Positions 8,361 to 16,800 of a DNA stretch of 64,000 nucleotides are shown here, piece after piece (position 1 is the stretch's first letter; each line of letters begins with the position of its first letter). The notes beneath the pieces were generated by a model, which saw nothing but the letters and a program-made list of their open reading frames with translations, was not told the origin of the DNA and searched no databases. The DNA lies in the NCBI RefSeq assembly GCF_011009555.1, contig NZ_QXHD01000004.1, positions 1,036,314 to 1,100,313 of the forward strand, written 5' to 3'. The translations under genes and the position numbers were made by a program. The stretch is from Adonisia turfae CCMR0081. Its GTDB lineage: Bacteria; Cyanobacteriota; Cyanobacteriia; Phormidesmidales; Phormidesmidaceae.

Positions 8361-9704
8361 ATGCGCTTTTCGAAAATCTTGATTGCGAACCGAGGTGAAA
8401 TCGCGCTGCGAATTTTACGCACCTGTGAGGAAATGGGAATAGCTACAGTAGCTGTCCATTCCACTATTGATCGCCACGCTCTCCATGTACAGCTAGCCGA
8501 TGAAGCTATCTGTATTGGCGAAGCACCCAGCAGTCGCAGCTATCTAAACGTTCCTAATATTATTGCTGCCGCCATGACAACGGGTGCCAGTGCTATCCAC
8601 CCTGGCTATGGTTTCTTAGCAGAGAACGATCGCTTCGTTGATATTTGCGCTGACCATAAAATTGTATTTATTGGTCCCTCGGCAGCAGCAATGCGGGCGA
8701 TGGGGGACAAATCCACCGCTAAGTCAACCATGCAACGGGTTAAGGTACCCACAGTTCCTGGCAGCAAAGGTCTATTAAACACCCCCGAAGACGCGATGAC
8801 GTTAGCCGCAGACATCGGCTATCCCGTGATGGTCAAGGCCACGGCTGGTGGTGGCGGTCGCGGCATGCGCCTCGTGCGTCAAGCCGATGAGATGACGAAG
8901 TTATTTCTCTCTGCTCAAGGTGAAGCAGAGGCAGCCTTTGGTAACGGCGGCATCTATCTAGAAAAGTTTGTAGAAAATCCCCGCCACATCGAGTTTCAAA
9001 TTTTGGCAGACAGCTACGGCAATGTGGTGCATCTGGGGGAGCGGGATTGCTCGATTCAGCGTCGCCACCAGAAATTACTCGAAGAAGCTCCTAGCCCTGC
9101 CCTCAGCCCAGATTTGCGGCAAAAAATGGGGAAAGCAGCGGTGAGGGCGGCTAAAGCCATCAATTATGTTGGGGCAGGCACCGTCGAGTTCTTGGTGGAT
9201 AGCCAGGGAAATTTCTACTTTATGGAAATGAATACTCGTATTCAGGTAGAGCATCCTGTTACCGAAATGGTGACTGGCATCGACTTAATTGCTGAGCAAA
9301 TCCGTGTTGCCCAGGGAGAACGCCTGTCATTTAAGCAAAATGACATCACCTTAAAGGGACATTCCATTGAATGTCGGATCAATGCGGAGGACCCTGATCA
9401 TAATTTTCGCCCCAATCCCGGTCGCATTAGTGGCTACTTAGCCCCAGGTGGCCTCGGGGTACGAATGGATTCCCATGTATATACTGACTACGAGATTCCT
9501 CCTTACTATGATTCTCTCATTGGCAAATTAATTGTTTGGGGTCCCAATCGTACCACTGCCATTCAACGGATGAAACGGGCTTTGAGAGAATGTGCCATCA
9601 CTGGCCTACCCACCACCATTGGTTTTCACCAGCAAGTATTGGAGCGTCCTGAATTTCTCAAAGGTGAGGTATACACCAACTTTGTTAACCAAATGATGGG
9701 CTAA
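8361..9704 (+). CDS. accC: Acetyl-CoA carboxylase, biotin carboxylase subunit
   Basis: 447 residues, full length for AccC. The protein is an ATP-grasp enzyme that carboxylates the biotin on AccB using bicarbonate and ATP, the first half-reaction of acetyl-CoA carboxylase in fatty-acid synthesis. It starts 'MRFSKILIANRGEIALRILR', shows the glycine-rich ATP-binding loop 'KATAGGGGRGMRLV' near residue 160, 'FMEMNTRIQVEHPVTE' near 287-302 (metal and bicarbonate site), and the C-terminal biotin-carboxylase domain. It is followed 32 bp downstream by a small gene on the same strand, probably co-transcribed. The accB, accA and accD genes are not in this window, which is usual for dispersed cyanobacterial acc genes. 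Confidence 0.97.
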   Translation: MRFSKILIANRGEIALRILRTCEEMGIATVAVHSTIDRHALHVQLADEAICIGEAPSSRSYLNVPNIIAAAMTTGASAIHPGYGFLAENDRFVDICADHKIVFIGPSAAAMRAMGDKSTAKSTMQRVKVPTVPGSKGLLNTPEDAMTLAADIGYPVMVKATAGGGGRGMRLVRQADEMTKLFLSAQGEAEAAFGNGGIYLEKFVENPRHIEFQILADSYGNVVHLGERDCSIQRRHQKLLEEAPSPALSPDLRQKMGKAAVRAAKAINYVGAGTVEFLVDSQGNFYFMEMNTRIQVEHPVTEMVTGIDLIAEQIRVAQGERLSFKQNDITLKGHSIECRINAEDPDHNFRPNPGRISGYLAPGGLGVRMDSHVYTDYEIPPYYDSLIGKLIVWGPNRTTAIQRMKRALRECAITGLPTTIGFHQQVLERPEFLKGEVYTNFVNQMMG

Positions 9705-9736
9705 GCTGGCTGTCCTCCGGAAAGAGAGAACCTTTT

Positions 9737-10273
9737 ATGACTGATTATCCGGATCAGGTAAAAATCTTCCATCAAGCACTCTATCGCTTTCGAGGTGTCA
9801 TGGAGGTGAATACGGGGTTAAAGCCCTTAAATAAGATTCCCCTGGAAGACTATGGGTTGCCAGGAAAAATGGGAGATTTACCCCATGCGCTGCTGCTCCG
9901 AACCCAAGGTGGTCTACCCAACGAAGCTTGGGCCAATACAGATGTTATTCTGTCTTATGACCGAGCTGGCTGGCTCACGTTAGAGTTTCTTGCCTGGTGG
10001 GTGAGAGAACAATCACGTAATGGTGAACAGATTCAAATGCGGCCCCAGGCTCTGTCACCATTGGTGGGTGAAGATATTCAGCTAGGGCAAACCCTCAAGT
10101 TTGTTATCGATCATTTTTGTTTGTTATCGAACAAAAATCCTGAAGATATGTTGGCATTGTTGGCTACCCATGGAAAGTCTCTTAATACTGCAATCAGCAA
10201 CCACGTTGATATATTAGGAGATTTATTAGTAGAGGAACCCGTTGACCCAAACATCAGAGATCCAGAGCAATAG
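9737..10273 (+). CDS. Conserved hypothetical protein downstream of accC
   Basis: 178 residues, no family recognised. It is soluble and mixed alpha/beta-looking, with no membrane span, signal peptide or cysteine cluster. The middle 'AWANTDVILSYDRAGWLTLEFLAWWVRE' looks like a helical core with several tryptophans. An AAAGAGAG purine stretch lies about 10 bp before the ATG and suits ribosome binding. Spacing of 32 bp after accC implies co-transcription, but this does not show a role in fatty-acid synthesis. The sequence looks like an ordinary coding region in composition. Confidence 0.65.
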   Translation: MTDYPDQVKIFHQALYRFRGVMEVNTGLKPLNKIPLEDYGLPGKMGDLPHALLLRTQGGLPNEAWANTDVILSYDRAGWLTLEFLAWWVREQSRNGEQIQMRPQALSPLVGEDIQLGQTLKFVIDHFCLLSNKNPEDMLALLATHGKSLNTAISNHVDILGDLLVEEPVDPNIRDPEQ

Positions 10274-10365
10274 GTTCTAACTCTTTGATAGTGTTTCATC
10301 GCAGCTTAGGATAAGCTCAGATTGCGATCGCATTCATCAAAACAGCAGATACAGGGACAATAATC

Positions 10366-11718
10366 ATGGGACAGGGTGAAACTCAGTGGCAGGTAGTGGC
10401 AGGTGGCGTGACTGCCCCAAAAGGATTTACTGCCGCCGGTATTAGTGCCGGCCTGAAGGCATCGGGTGCCCCTGATTTAGCCCTGATTGTTTCAGAGAAT
10501 GATGCGATCGCAGCCGCAGTTTATACTCAATCCCACGTCAGAGCCGCCTGCGTAGATTACTGCCAACAACAATTAGACAGTCAGCCTTCAGCCCGCGCTA
10601 TCTTCTGCAACTCAGGCCAGGCCAATGCCTGCACCGGTCAGCAAGGTTGGGAGGACGCCGTAACCATGGCCGAGGCAGCAGCCGAGGCTCTCAACACCAG
10701 CGCCGAGAAAGTACTGATCGCCTCAACAGGTGTCATTGGTCAACGCATCAAAATGGAGCCCCTGCTAGCCCATGTGCCAAAGTTAGTGGATCAACTTTCC
10801 GATCACGGAAACAATGCCGCTGCCCAAGCCATTGTGACCACAGATTTAGTCACTAAAACCTACGCCTTAGAAACCAAAATCAATGGCCGTCCGGTGAGGG
10901 TCGGCGGCATTGCCAAGGGCTCAGGCATGATCCATCCCAATATGGCAACCATGCTGTCCTTTATAACCTGTGATGCAACAGTTGCTCCTGGTCTCTGGCA
11001 AACCCTGTTAGCACGAGCAGTTGATCGGAGCTTTAACCAAATCACCGTCGATGGTGACACCAGTACCAACGATACCGTCATCGCCCTTGCCAATGGCCAA
11101 TCCAAAACTCCAGCTATCACTCCAGGGCCAGATGCCGATCGGCTAGAAGCAATGCTGACAGAGCTATGCACCCATTTAGCCAAAAGCATTGCTCGCGATG
11201 GTGAGGGGGCCACATGTTTAATCGAAGTTCAAGTATCGGGCACTACTAGTGATCAAGACGCTCGACAAATTGCCCGTACCGTTGCCGGCTCCTCTTTGGT
11301 CAAATCAGCAATCTTTGGTCGTGACCCAAATTGGGGAAGAATAGCAGGGGCCGCTGGTCGAGCTGGTGTAACGTTAGATCAAAATCAATTGAAGATTAAA
11401 CTAGGGGATTTTGTTCTGTTGAAGCAAGGCCAACCACAGGCATTTGATCATCCTGCAGCCCATGCCTACCTCAAACAATGCTCAGACCTCAGTTCGCAAG
11501 CACTGAAACAGCAAGACTTACATAGTCTAGATCAGGGGAATGATATGATCAGCACCGATGGTTTTCAGACCATTAAACGTCAGGAAATTACGGCTGAAGC
11601 CCTCGCCCATCCTGTACGCATTGAAATTAATGTCGGCAACGGAGCAGGCACTGGCAGCGCTTGGGGCTGTGACCTTAGCTACGACTACGTCAAGATCAAT
11701 GCAGAGTACACGACGTAA
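10366..11718 (+). CDS. argJ: Bifunctional ornithine acetyltransferase / N-acetylglutamate synthase
   Basis: 450 residues. ArgJ transfers acetyl between N-acetylornithine and glutamate, the recycling step of arginine biosynthesis, and often also makes N-acetylglutamate from acetyl-CoA. The precursor cuts itself before a threonine to give alpha and beta chains. That site is seen as 'GSGMIHPNMATML', with the nucleophile at about T195. Other conserved blocks are 'NSGQANACTG', 'ITVDGDTSTNDT', 'GRDPNWGRI' and the terminal 'GCDLSYDYVKINAEYTT'. It is longer than the usual 400-415 residues, mainly because of an extra segment around residues 365-405 ahead of the last strand. It stands alone after a 92-bp gap containing a HIP1 site. 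Confidence 0.96.
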   Translation: MGQGETQWQVVAGGVTAPKGFTAAGISAGLKASGAPDLALIVSENDAIAAAVYTQSHVRAACVDYCQQQLDSQPSARAIFCNSGQANACTGQQGWEDAVTMAEAAAEALNTSAEKVLIASTGVIGQRIKMEPLLAHVPKLVDQLSDHGNNAAAQAIVTTDLVTKTYALETKINGRPVRVGGIAKGSGMIHPNMATMLSFITCDATVAPGLWQTLLARAVDRSFNQITVDGDTSTNDTVIALANGQSKTPAITPGPDADRLEAMLTELCTHLAKSIARDGEGATCLIEVQVSGTTSDQDARQIARTVAGSSLVKSAIFGRDPNWGRIAGAAGRAGVTLDQNQLKIKLGDFVLLKQGQPQAFDHPAAHAYLKQCSDLSSQALKQQDLHSLDQGNDMISTDGFQTIKRQEITAEALAHPVRIEINVGNGAGTGSAWGCDLSYDYVKINAEYTT

Positions 11719-11898
11719 CTTTTCCAAAAATTCTCTCGTCAATTCCTTGTAACCTGAGTCATCACTTTAAAGACTTGTTATGGAATTGTGATAGCCCCTG
11801 ATGATGCTTTTCCTATCATACTTCCATAGTCTCCTAAGTATTTAAAGCATGAACTAGCGTCTCAAACAACACCTCTAGTTCATCAGCCTGTAAATCTC

Positions 11899-12459
11899 TT
11901 AAGAGTAGTGCCGCGTCTGTAGCACCATTTCGTCACGGGCACTAATAGCCCAGCTGTTATGAGGATTTAACTTCAGAGAATGATTAAAGTCCTGTAAGGC
12001 CTCATCATAGTGACCCATCAATTTAAATGTAGTACCACGGGAAATCAACCACTGCCAACGTTTAGACTGATCGAATTTGACCAAATAACTAAAATCACTT
12101 ACGGCGTTACCATAGTGACCCAAATCACGAAAAATAATCGCTCGATTAGCATAGGCCCATAAATTTTTAGGATCTAGATCAATCAACCGATCTAAATCAA
12201 CTAAAGCTGCTCGAGTTTGTCCCAAATGCACATACGTTAAAGCACGATGCTTAAGCGCTTGCGGGTGATTAGGACTAAGGGCAAGCGCCCTCTCAAAATA
12301 ACCTAGAGCTTCTTGATGAACCTGCCGTCTAGCTAATGCTAAACCTGCATCCACAAGTTGTTCAGGCGTTTGAATAGTAGACATCGCCACATCAGTTGTT
12401 ACCCTGGAACGGCGATGAGCGCGGCGTCTGTTGGAGTTTTGATTAAAAGGCGGGAACAT
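11899..12459 (-). CDS. Tetratricopeptide repeat protein
   Basis: 186 residues with a basic N-terminus (NRRRAHRRSR) followed by about four TPR units from residue 30 to the end. Typical TPR positions are seen in 'ALGYFERALALSPNHPQALK', 'ALVDLDRLIDLDPKNLWAY', 'AVSDFSYLVKFDQ' and 'ALQDFNHSLKLNPHNSWAI'. TPRs are protein-protein scaffolds, so no specific function can be given. No signal peptide is seen. The gene is convergent with argJ (180 bp) and divergent from the NTF2-like gene (290 bp apart). Confidence 0.8.
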   Translation of the reverse strand: MFPPFNQNSNRRRAHRRSRVTTDVAMSTIQTPEQLVDAGLALARRQVHQEALGYFERALALSPNHPQALKHRALTYVHLGQTRAALVDLDRLIDLDPKNLWAYANRAIIFRDLGHYGNAVSDFSYLVKFDQSKRWQWLISRGTTFKLMGHYDEALQDFNHSLKLNPHNSWAISARDEMVLQTRHYS

Positions 12460-12632
12460 TCGAGGACATGCTCATCATGATCGATTAAACCTATTCTGGC
12501 AAAAACACCTAACTTCTTATATAAAAAAGTAAGAATACCCAGAAGATTTCAGGATAGCTTCAAGAAGATTAAAGTTCTTCCTAAGTAGCTAAACCCTAAA
12601 TACAATAGGGCTTTCAAATACGCACAGCAATT

Positions 12633-12669
12633 TTGACAACAATCACTAATAGTTGTGACAACAGTCACA
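12633..12669. promoter_or_regulatory. Tandem CRP-type operator sites
   Basis: A perfect CRP/SyCRP consensus TGTGA-N6-TCACA lies at 12654-12669. A second, weaker copy (TTTGA-N6-TCACT form) is centred 22 bp upstream, two helical turns away. The perfect site is centred at 12661.5, about 62 bp before the predicted transcription start of the NTF2-like gene, matching the class I CRP activation geometry. Cyanobacterial SyCRP1-type regulators bind this consensus with cAMP. The link is inferred from sequence only. Confidence 0.65.
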
Positions 12670-12691
12670 GTAGTGTATCAGGAAGATTTTT

Positions 12692-12717
12692 TTGAGCGAT
12701 TAAACTTTTCTTATACT
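12692..12717 (+). promoter_or_regulatory. Predicted promoter of NTF2-like gene
   Basis: A -10 box TATACT at 12712-12717, with a poor, closely spaced -35-like TTGAGC at 12692-12697 (14-bp spacer). A weak -35 combined with an upstream activator site is typical of an activator-dependent promoter. Confidence 0.45.
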
Positions 12718-12749
12718 CACAGTTATCCAACTAATGTGAACAGATCAAG

Positions 12750-13190
12750 ATGAATCAAGCCGTCCATAGCATTCAGTCTATCTATGAAGCCATTAACCAT
12801 CGAGATGTTTCTCAAGCAGTAGCCTTGATCGATGACCAATGCTGTTACGAAGACCTGAACTTTTCAGCCACGTTTATGGGCAAAGCAGCAGTCCAAGGGT
12901 TATTTACTGAGTCATGCCAGGCCGTACCAGCGGATTTACAGTTTGTGATCGATGATATGGCCGGAGACGATTTAGCAGTTGGGGTCACCTGGCATGTCGA
13001 ATTGGACGGGATCGCCTTCCCCAATGGGCGCGGTGTCAGCTTCTATCGCTTTTCCCCAAATAGTGGCAAACTCATTTTTGCCCGTGACTGCGTCGAACCA
13101 GCTCTAAAACCTGGCAAAGCTGCGTTTGCTATTATCCGCTTGGTTACGCCTTTAGTGCGCTATTGGTTAGGACGTCAAAACGTTCATTGA
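12750..13190 (+). CDS. SnoaL-like / NTF2-fold protein
   Basis: 146 residues with the NTF2-like pattern: an N-terminal helix 'IQSIYEAINHRDVSQAVALI' followed by 'DDQCCYEDLNFSATFMGKAAV' and an antiparallel sheet ending 'FYRFSPNSGKLIFARDCVEP'. This cone-shaped fold holds small hydrophobic ligands or acts as a ketosteroid-isomerase-like enzyme; no catalytic residues can be assigned. The next gene starts 18 bp downstream on the same strand, so the two form an operon. The upstream region has a perfect CRP-type site, suggesting cAMP control. Confidence 0.75.
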   Translation: MNQAVHSIQSIYEAINHRDVSQAVALIDDQCCYEDLNFSATFMGKAAVQGLFTESCQAVPADLQFVIDDMAGDDLAVGVTWHVELDGIAFPNGRGVSFYRFSPNSGKLIFARDCVEPALKPGKAAFAIIRLVTPLVRYWLGRQNVH

Positions 13191-13208
13191 GCCCTGACAA
13201 ATTCGACT

Positions 13209-13964
13209 ATGCCTTCTTCTTCATCCTCCCCTGAATCCACATTACCCACCTCGAAACAAGAATCAGTCAGTCTATGTAGACTATTGTGGGTAGCCACCAT
13301 TGTGTATGTGGGTCTACTCCTGCTATCACCCCCCAACTGGTTACCCGGGGAACCCATCTGGGCTATTCAGCCAGATACTATCCAAGAAATTACTAACGAA
13401 TCACTTAATTTCTTTTTTATTCTTCCACTTTTAAATCTTGCAGGTGTTAGTTACTTACAAGCGCCGATGGTCAATCCAGCTGCGCAAGTTTTTTTTAACC
13501 TGGCAGAAGCCTGGATCTTTATGTTTCTGCCTCTGATGATGATGGATGAGCGTAGTCAGCACCTACCAAAATTAATGGTCTGGGGACTGGCAATGTTTTT
13601 CACCAATGTGTTTTTAATGCCTTATATGGCTCTACGCCTCCAGCAGCCAGTACCTGAGACTACACTCGAACCAACCAAAGGCATCCTTGTTCGCTTTTTC
13701 GGAGCATTAGGCCTAACAGTGGGTAATCTGGCCATTATCTGGTTTTGCCTTAACCGACCTGAATTAGGTGGCGCATTAAGTCGCTTTAGTTATTTGGGAG
13801 AGCAAATTACCCATAACCGAGTCACTCTGGCCTTTGTCGTAGATATAGCACTGTTTTGGGTATTTCAGAGCTGGCTGATGGGGGCTGTTATGCCTGTGGG
13901 GGGGCGGCTAAGAGGATTACGATTTATTCCATTCTGGGGCTTAGCAATCTGGTTATTGGTGTGA
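13209..13964 (+). CDS. Multi-pass membrane protein of unknown function
   Basis: 251 residues with about six predicted membrane segments: near 25-42 (LLWVATIVYVGLLLLS), 65-80, 90-115, 120-138, 160-180 and 200-220. A Ser/Pro/Glu-rich cytoplasmic N-terminus precedes the first span. No transporter or enzyme motif is recognised. It probably shares a transcript with the NTF2-like gene, 18 bp upstream. Similar two-gene pairs are plausible in other cyanobacteria, but this was not checked. A small hairpin (13973-13992) and a second one (14007-14035) follow the stop codon. Confidence 0.65.
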   Translation: MPSSSSSPESTLPTSKQESVSLCRLLWVATIVYVGLLLLSPPNWLPGEPIWAIQPDTIQEITNESLNFFFILPLLNLAGVSYLQAPMVNPAAQVFFNLAEAWIFMFLPLMMMDERSQHLPKLMVWGLAMFFTNVFLMPYMALRLQQPVPETTLEPTKGILVRFFGALGLTVGNLAIIWFCLNRPELGGALSRFSYLGEQITHNRVTLAFVVDIALFWVFQSWLMGAVMPVGGRLRGLRFIPFWGLAIWLLV

Positions 13965-14584
13965 TTGCCCCCCATGTCCAGAAAGGGACATGCCTCCATG
14001 CCTGGATATTCAGTGATTTCGCTCACCACTGAATAACTATCGATATCACTGGGAGTTATCACCTACGTCACCGGCATAGGCTAGTAATATCACAGGTTTT
14101 GAGCCACGAAATCACATCAAGGATGCCTTATCTGGGAGATTATTAAATCAATCCAATAAACGGATTTAATCCAAAATTGGAGTTCCTGAAAAGCGACACA
14201 CAGTAATTACTGGCAATCTGCTGTACGCACTGTGCTCCTTGCATTGGGATCTTGCCTGGGCTAAGCCCTTGACAAATTCTCCTCACACTGTTTCCTTCAC
14301 ACAGATCAAGAACATTTGCTCTTCTAGTGATCCTAGGGGAGCTTTTTTTTAGACAAACACCTATCGTTTGGCGCACTTTATCGTTGGGTACCCATAGTTC
14401 ACAACATCAGTTATTGCTGAAAGCTATCAATAGCAACCGCTGTGTGCGCAGCAAGTTCTTGAAGGTATTCAGCAGTTTGCTATAGGTCAGGATTCAAGCA
14501 AATCATAAAGATTTGCAATCTCCACTACAAATCGATCTAAGCTAATCAGAATAGGGTTTTGAAGCGAGGGTCAACAGCGTCCTA
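13965..14584. other. Gene-poor interval upstream of aspC
   Basis: About 620 bp. It holds two hairpins just after the membrane-protein gene (CATGTCC/GGACATG stem at 13973-13992; 9-bp stem TATTCAGTG/CACTGAATA at 14007-14035), then a minus-strand open frame (14143-14376, 77 codons) of unknown identity that reads like a cysteine-rich remnant, then copy 1 of a dispersed repeat (14368-14485). The aspC promoter must lie between about 14485 and 14584. Confidence 0.5.
14368..14485 (+). repeat. Dispersed repeat, copy 1 (upstream of aspC)
   Basis: It is related to the element at 16008-16122. The two share a start TTGGCGCA, an identical 23-bp core (14400-14422 here), a following 'AGCAAC' segment, and an end TTTGCTATA. 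In this copy the terminal palindrome is degenerate. The two copies lie in the same orientation on either side of aspC. Confidence 0.7.
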
Positions 14585-15757
14585 ATGAGTATCAAGTTAG
14601 CTGCTAGAGTGCAGCAAGTCACACCTTCGATGACCTTGGCAATTTCTGCTAGGGCAAAAGCAATGAAGGCTGAAGGGCTGGATATTTGTAGCTTCAGCGC
14701 TGGTGAACCTGATTTTGATACTCCAGAGCATATACGTGAGGCAGCCAAACGTGCACTAGATGAGGGAAAGACACGTTATGGTCCCGCAGCTGGTGAGCCT
14801 CGTCTGAGAAGTGCGATCGCAACTAAACTACGCAACAAAAACAAGTTAGCTTACAACGCCGAAAATATCATCGTTACCAACGGCGGCAAACATTCTTTGT
14901 ACGCACTGATGATGATCACCATTGAGGCGGGGGATGAAGTCTTAATCCCAGCGCCCTACTGGGTAAGCTATCCAGAAATAGTCAAACTGGCTGGCGGCAC
15001 ACCTGTGATTATGCCTACCACAGCGGAAAGCGGCTATAAAATCACCCCAAAACAGCTGCAACAGGCCATCACCCCCAAAACCAAATTTCTTATTTTCAAC
15101 TCCCCATCTAACCCAACGGGAATGGTTTATAGCCCTGAAGAGGTTCGAGCCTTAGCCGACGTGGTGGTGGCTAATGATATCTGGGTAGTGGCCGACGAAA
15201 TCTACGAAAAGATTCTCTATGATGGGGCTCAACACCTTAGTATTGGCGCGGTTAGCGAGGCTATGTTTAAACGCACCATTGTCAGTAACGGGTTTGCTAA
15301 AGCCTATGCCATGACAGGTTGGCGGCTCGGGTATTTGGCCGGTCCTGTGGAACTGATCAAGGCGGCCAATACGCTGCAAAGCCAAAGCACATCAAATGTG
15401 TGCACGTTTGCTCAGTATGGTGCGATCTCAGCCCTAGAATCCTCCCAGGATTGTGTCGAAACCATGCGTCAGGCTTTTGCGAAACGACGTACCGCCATTG
15501 TTAATTTAGTCAATTCAATTCCTGGGCTCAACTGCGTTATTCCGAATGGTGCATTTTATCTGTTCATCAATATCAGCAAAACCGGTTTGACGTCCCTAGA
15601 TTTTTGTAACCGACTGCTGGATGAAAAATATGTTGCAGCTGTTCCAGGGGTTGCTTTTGGTGCCGACAGTGGCATTCGAGTCTCCTATGCCACTGACATG
15701 GCCACCATTGAGCAGGGTATGGAAAGACTCAATGTTTTTGTACAACAACTCACCTAA
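14585..15757 (+). CDS. aspC: Pyridoxal-phosphate aspartate aminotransferase (class Ib)
   Basis: 390 residues, fold-type I aminotransferase. It moves the amino group between aspartate and 2-oxoglutarate and probably also acts as prephenate aminotransferase, as many class Ib enzymes do. Visible features are '[13 protein letters not shown]' near 37-49, '[13 protein letters not shown]' near 174-186, '[13 protein letters not shown]' near 203-215, and the Schiff-base lysine K239 in '[16 protein letters not shown]'. Length is standard. It is monocistronic: the stop codon is followed after 4 bp by a 48-bp perfect palindrome, and the whole unit sits between two copies of a repeat. Symbol by family; paralogues are possible. 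Confidence 0.92.
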   Translation: MSIKLAARVQQVTPSMTLAISARAKAMKAEGLDICSFSAGEPDFDTPEHIREAAKRALDEGKTRYGPAAGEPRLRSAIATKLRNKNKLAYNAENIIVTNGGKHSLYALMMITIEAGDEVLIPAPYWVSYPEIVKLAGGTPVIMPTTAESGYKITPKQLQQAITPKTKFLIFNSPSNPTGMVYSPEEVRALADVVVANDIWVVADEIYEKILYDGAQHLSIGAVSEAMFKRTIVSNGFAKAYAMTGWRLGYLAGPVELIKAANTLQSQSTSNVCTFAQYGAISALESSQDCVETMRQAFAKRRTAIVNLVNSIPGLNCVIPNGAFYLFINISKTGLTSLDFCNRLLDEKYVAAVPGVAFGADSGIRVSYATDMATIEQGMERLNVFVQQLT

Positions 15758-15761
15758 GCGA

Positions 15762-15809
15762 TATAAAGCCCATATCTAGCCCAATATTGGGCTAGATATG
15801 GGCTTTATA
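15762..15809. terminator. 48-bp perfect palindrome after aspC
   Basis: A perfect inverted repeat of 24+24 bp centred between 15785 and 15786 (CCAAT/ATTGG), starting 5 bp after the aspC stop. It can form a long hairpin in RNA of either strand. It is followed by ATAGAG rather than a T-run, so it may protect the 3' end or act as a partial terminator. Confidence 0.6.
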
Positions 15810-16489
15810 GAGTAGAGAATGAACCTGGCCATATCCTCTGATATTGCTGGCACAACAGCAACTGTAAAACTGATGCTATGCCAATATCAATGGGCTGAGC
15901 CATCAAGAGATGATGGTAGTGTATACCTATAACAACGATTGGAGAACTCGCTAAAATAGCCTGCGTGCATCCAATAGGAGTAAATGTGCTTGGCAGATAA
16001 ATATAGCTTGGCGCATATAGTCCACAACATCAGTTATTGCTGAAACCTATAACTAGCAACAGCTAAACTAGCAACAGCTATGTACACAGCAAACGGCTGA
16101 ATGCATTCAGCCGTTTGCTATACCAAGCAGAAACCCTTTAGCCCTTGAGACAACAAATTGTTGTCAATCTCAAGCTTGCTATGAATGTTCTACATGAATG
16201 CCTGGGGCTTTCCCGGAGAATTGTTGTTGTTTTGCGTCAAGGCTTCATACTCGAATCACTAGAATTGTTGAAGTATGGCACGATAGCCTTGAATATAGAA
16301 GATTTTTCAAGCCTCTGAAGATTGTCGAAGGCATATCGGTCAATCTTGGCAGTTTTGCATATCTAAAAGGATTTATTTTGGAAATTCCGGACAAGAAAGA
16401 GTTTGGTGGTAAATCCATTCTTTAAAGTGTTTTTTGGTTGGGATAACTATTTTGGGGTGGTGCCAGGGAGCGGGGAATTGCGCCAATGC
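15810..16489. other. Gene-poor interval between aspC and permease remnant
   Basis: About 680 bp. It contains copy 2 of the dispersed repeat (16008-16122) with its palindrome. The plus-strand frames at 16198-16425 and 16403-16669 show no recognisable protein and no ribosome-binding site, and the second overlaps the permease remnant. No RNA gene was recognised. Confidence 0.5.
16008..16122 (+). repeat. Dispersed repeat, copy 2 (downstream of aspC)
   Basis: This copy carries the same 23-bp core as copy 1 (16023-16045), an internal 15-bp tandem duplication (16051-16065 and 16066-16080, AACTAGCAACAGCTA), and a perfect 32-bp palindrome at 16088-16119 with centre GAATG/CATTC. The terminal hairpin and compact size suggest a MITE- or REP-like element. 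Confidence 0.7.
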
Positions 16490-16800
16490 CTAATTTGCAT
16501 CTCGTTTGTCCCGAAGGCCGTCACCAATAAAATTAAGGCTCAAAACCGTCAGAAAAGTTGCTGCTCCTGGAAAAATTGCCATGTGGGGAGCACTGTGGTG
16601 CCATTCTGGGGTCCCAGGGCAGGCCACAGCATCACCAAACAGATAAATCACCAGCAGGGACAGGGGTAGCTGAGGAAGGGATAGAAATAGATCGGTAAAG
16701 CGCATCAGGATTACACCGATCAGGCCACCGTAGAAACCTGCGATCGCACCAATTAATGGGCCAATACTTACCGCCATCGCCATCAATAAAACGAAACCTA
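16490..16800 (-). pseudogene. Remnant of DppC/OppC-type peptide ABC transporter permease
   Basis: The minus-strand frame reads '[16 protein letters not shown]' and '[16 protein letters not shown]' then '[11 protein letters not shown]', which match the first half of OppC/DppC permeases. It jumps directly to '[20 protein letters not shown]' and 'FIGDGLRD', the C-terminal end of the same family. Roughly 100 residues between these are missing, including the region with the EAA loop that docks the ATPases. The start is also lost: the frame runs into the usp stop codon at 16798. No partner transporter genes are nearby, so this is a deleted leftover. Confidence 0.75.

Noticed and set aside
14275-14292. 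Segment resembling the unpaired Yfr1 sRNA motif (CTCCTCACAC)
   Set aside because: Only part of the motif matches, and flanking stems typical of Yfr1 are not present.
14143-14376. Minus-strand 77-codon frame before aspC
   Set aside because: Protein-like and cysteine-rich, but no family is recognised and it overlaps the start of a repeat element. Possible remnant only.
16198-16669. Two overlapping plus-strand frames (75 and 88 codons)
   Set aside because: The second lies antisense to the permease remnant, and neither has a recognisable product or ribosome-binding site.
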